Source: Marinosulfonomonas sp.
Lineage (GTDB): Bacteria; Pseudomonadota; Alphaproteobacteria; Rhodobacterales; Rhodobacteraceae
Assembly: GCA_026989405.1 (NCBI GenBank)
Contig: JALSJL010000075.1
Coordinates: 1-5,378, forward strand
Direction of reading: 5' to 3'
DNA length: 5,378 nucleotides
Below the pieces are notes generated by a model. It ran no database searches, had not been told where the DNA came from, and saw only the letters and a program-made list of their open reading frames with translations. A program made the translations under genes and the position numbers. Shown one piece after another: positions 5,260 to 5,378 of this stretch (its first letter is position 1; each line of letters begins with the position of its first letter).

Positions 5260-5378
5260 CGGCGCAGATTTTCCGGGGGCATCGTCCTGAACCGGTGAAC
5301 GCCCGCACTTGAAACGCGGGGCTTGAGCGGCCAAGTGGTCAAAGGCAAAGCAGGGCACTGGCCCAACTTAAATGTGAG
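5260..5378 (+). other. Untranslated leader running off the window end
   Basis: No coding frame is supported here; the ATG at 5372 meets a stop at once. CCCGC (5302-5306) can pair with GCGGG (5316-5320), and GGCCAAGTG (5329-5337) pairs imperfectly with CACTGGCC (5356-5363). If the promoter upstream is real, the transcript has a leader of more than 110 bases before its first gene. Confidence 0.4.

Noticed and set aside
1..5378. CRISPR array, tRNA or rRNA genes, toxin-antitoxin or defence operon
   Set aside because: No regularly spaced repeats, no cloverleaf sequences or conserved rRNA blocks, and no recognisable defence-protein motifs were seen.

Overview
The window looks like chromosomal DNA of an alphaproteobacterium of the Rhodobacteraceae (Roseobacter/Rhodobacter) type. 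The evidence is a high-GC codon bias, an rpsF-rpsR-rplI operon without ssb beside fatty-acid genes, TTG-type -35 promoters, and a VPLPA-type C-terminal sorting tail, a signal known mainly from Rhodobacterales. This placement is inference; no 16S or marker search could be run.

Layout. Positions 1-788 (minus strand) hold the ribosomal operon rpsF-rpsR-rplI, with rplI cut by the window edge. Upstream of rpsF lie a long structured leader (789-890) and a good promoter (897-924). Positions 1024-1953 (plus) are fabD, divergent from rpsF, with a GC-rich hairpin just after its stop. Positions 2049-4251 carry three minus-strand genes, all predicted to be exported. In order of transcription they are a small lipoprotein (3886-4251), a small secreted four-cysteine protein (3268-3654), and a von Willebrand factor A (VWA) protein with a VPLPA-type sorting tail (2124-2912) followed by a strong intrinsic terminator. 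A gene-free segment of about 49% GC (2913-3267) lies upstream of the VWA gene. Positions 4390-5127 (plus) are fabG. The last 250 bases have no gene but contain a candidate extended -10 promoter (5232-5259) and leader, which would suit acpP, the usual next gene; acpP itself is not in the window.

How the genes work together. FabD loads malonyl onto acyl carrier protein and FabG performs the first reduction of each type II fatty-acid elongation cycle. The ribosomal genes encode S6, S18 (which pair in the 30S platform) and L9. The exported block between fabD and fabG splits what would otherwise be a compact fab cluster. Its three products share only an envelope destination, and no common pathway is evident. 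Most of the window is core housekeeping sequence. The parts deserving a second look are the sorting-tagged VWA protein, the two unrecognised envelope proteins and the rpsF leader. I found no CRISPR array, tRNA, rRNA, insertion sequence or clear defence system.
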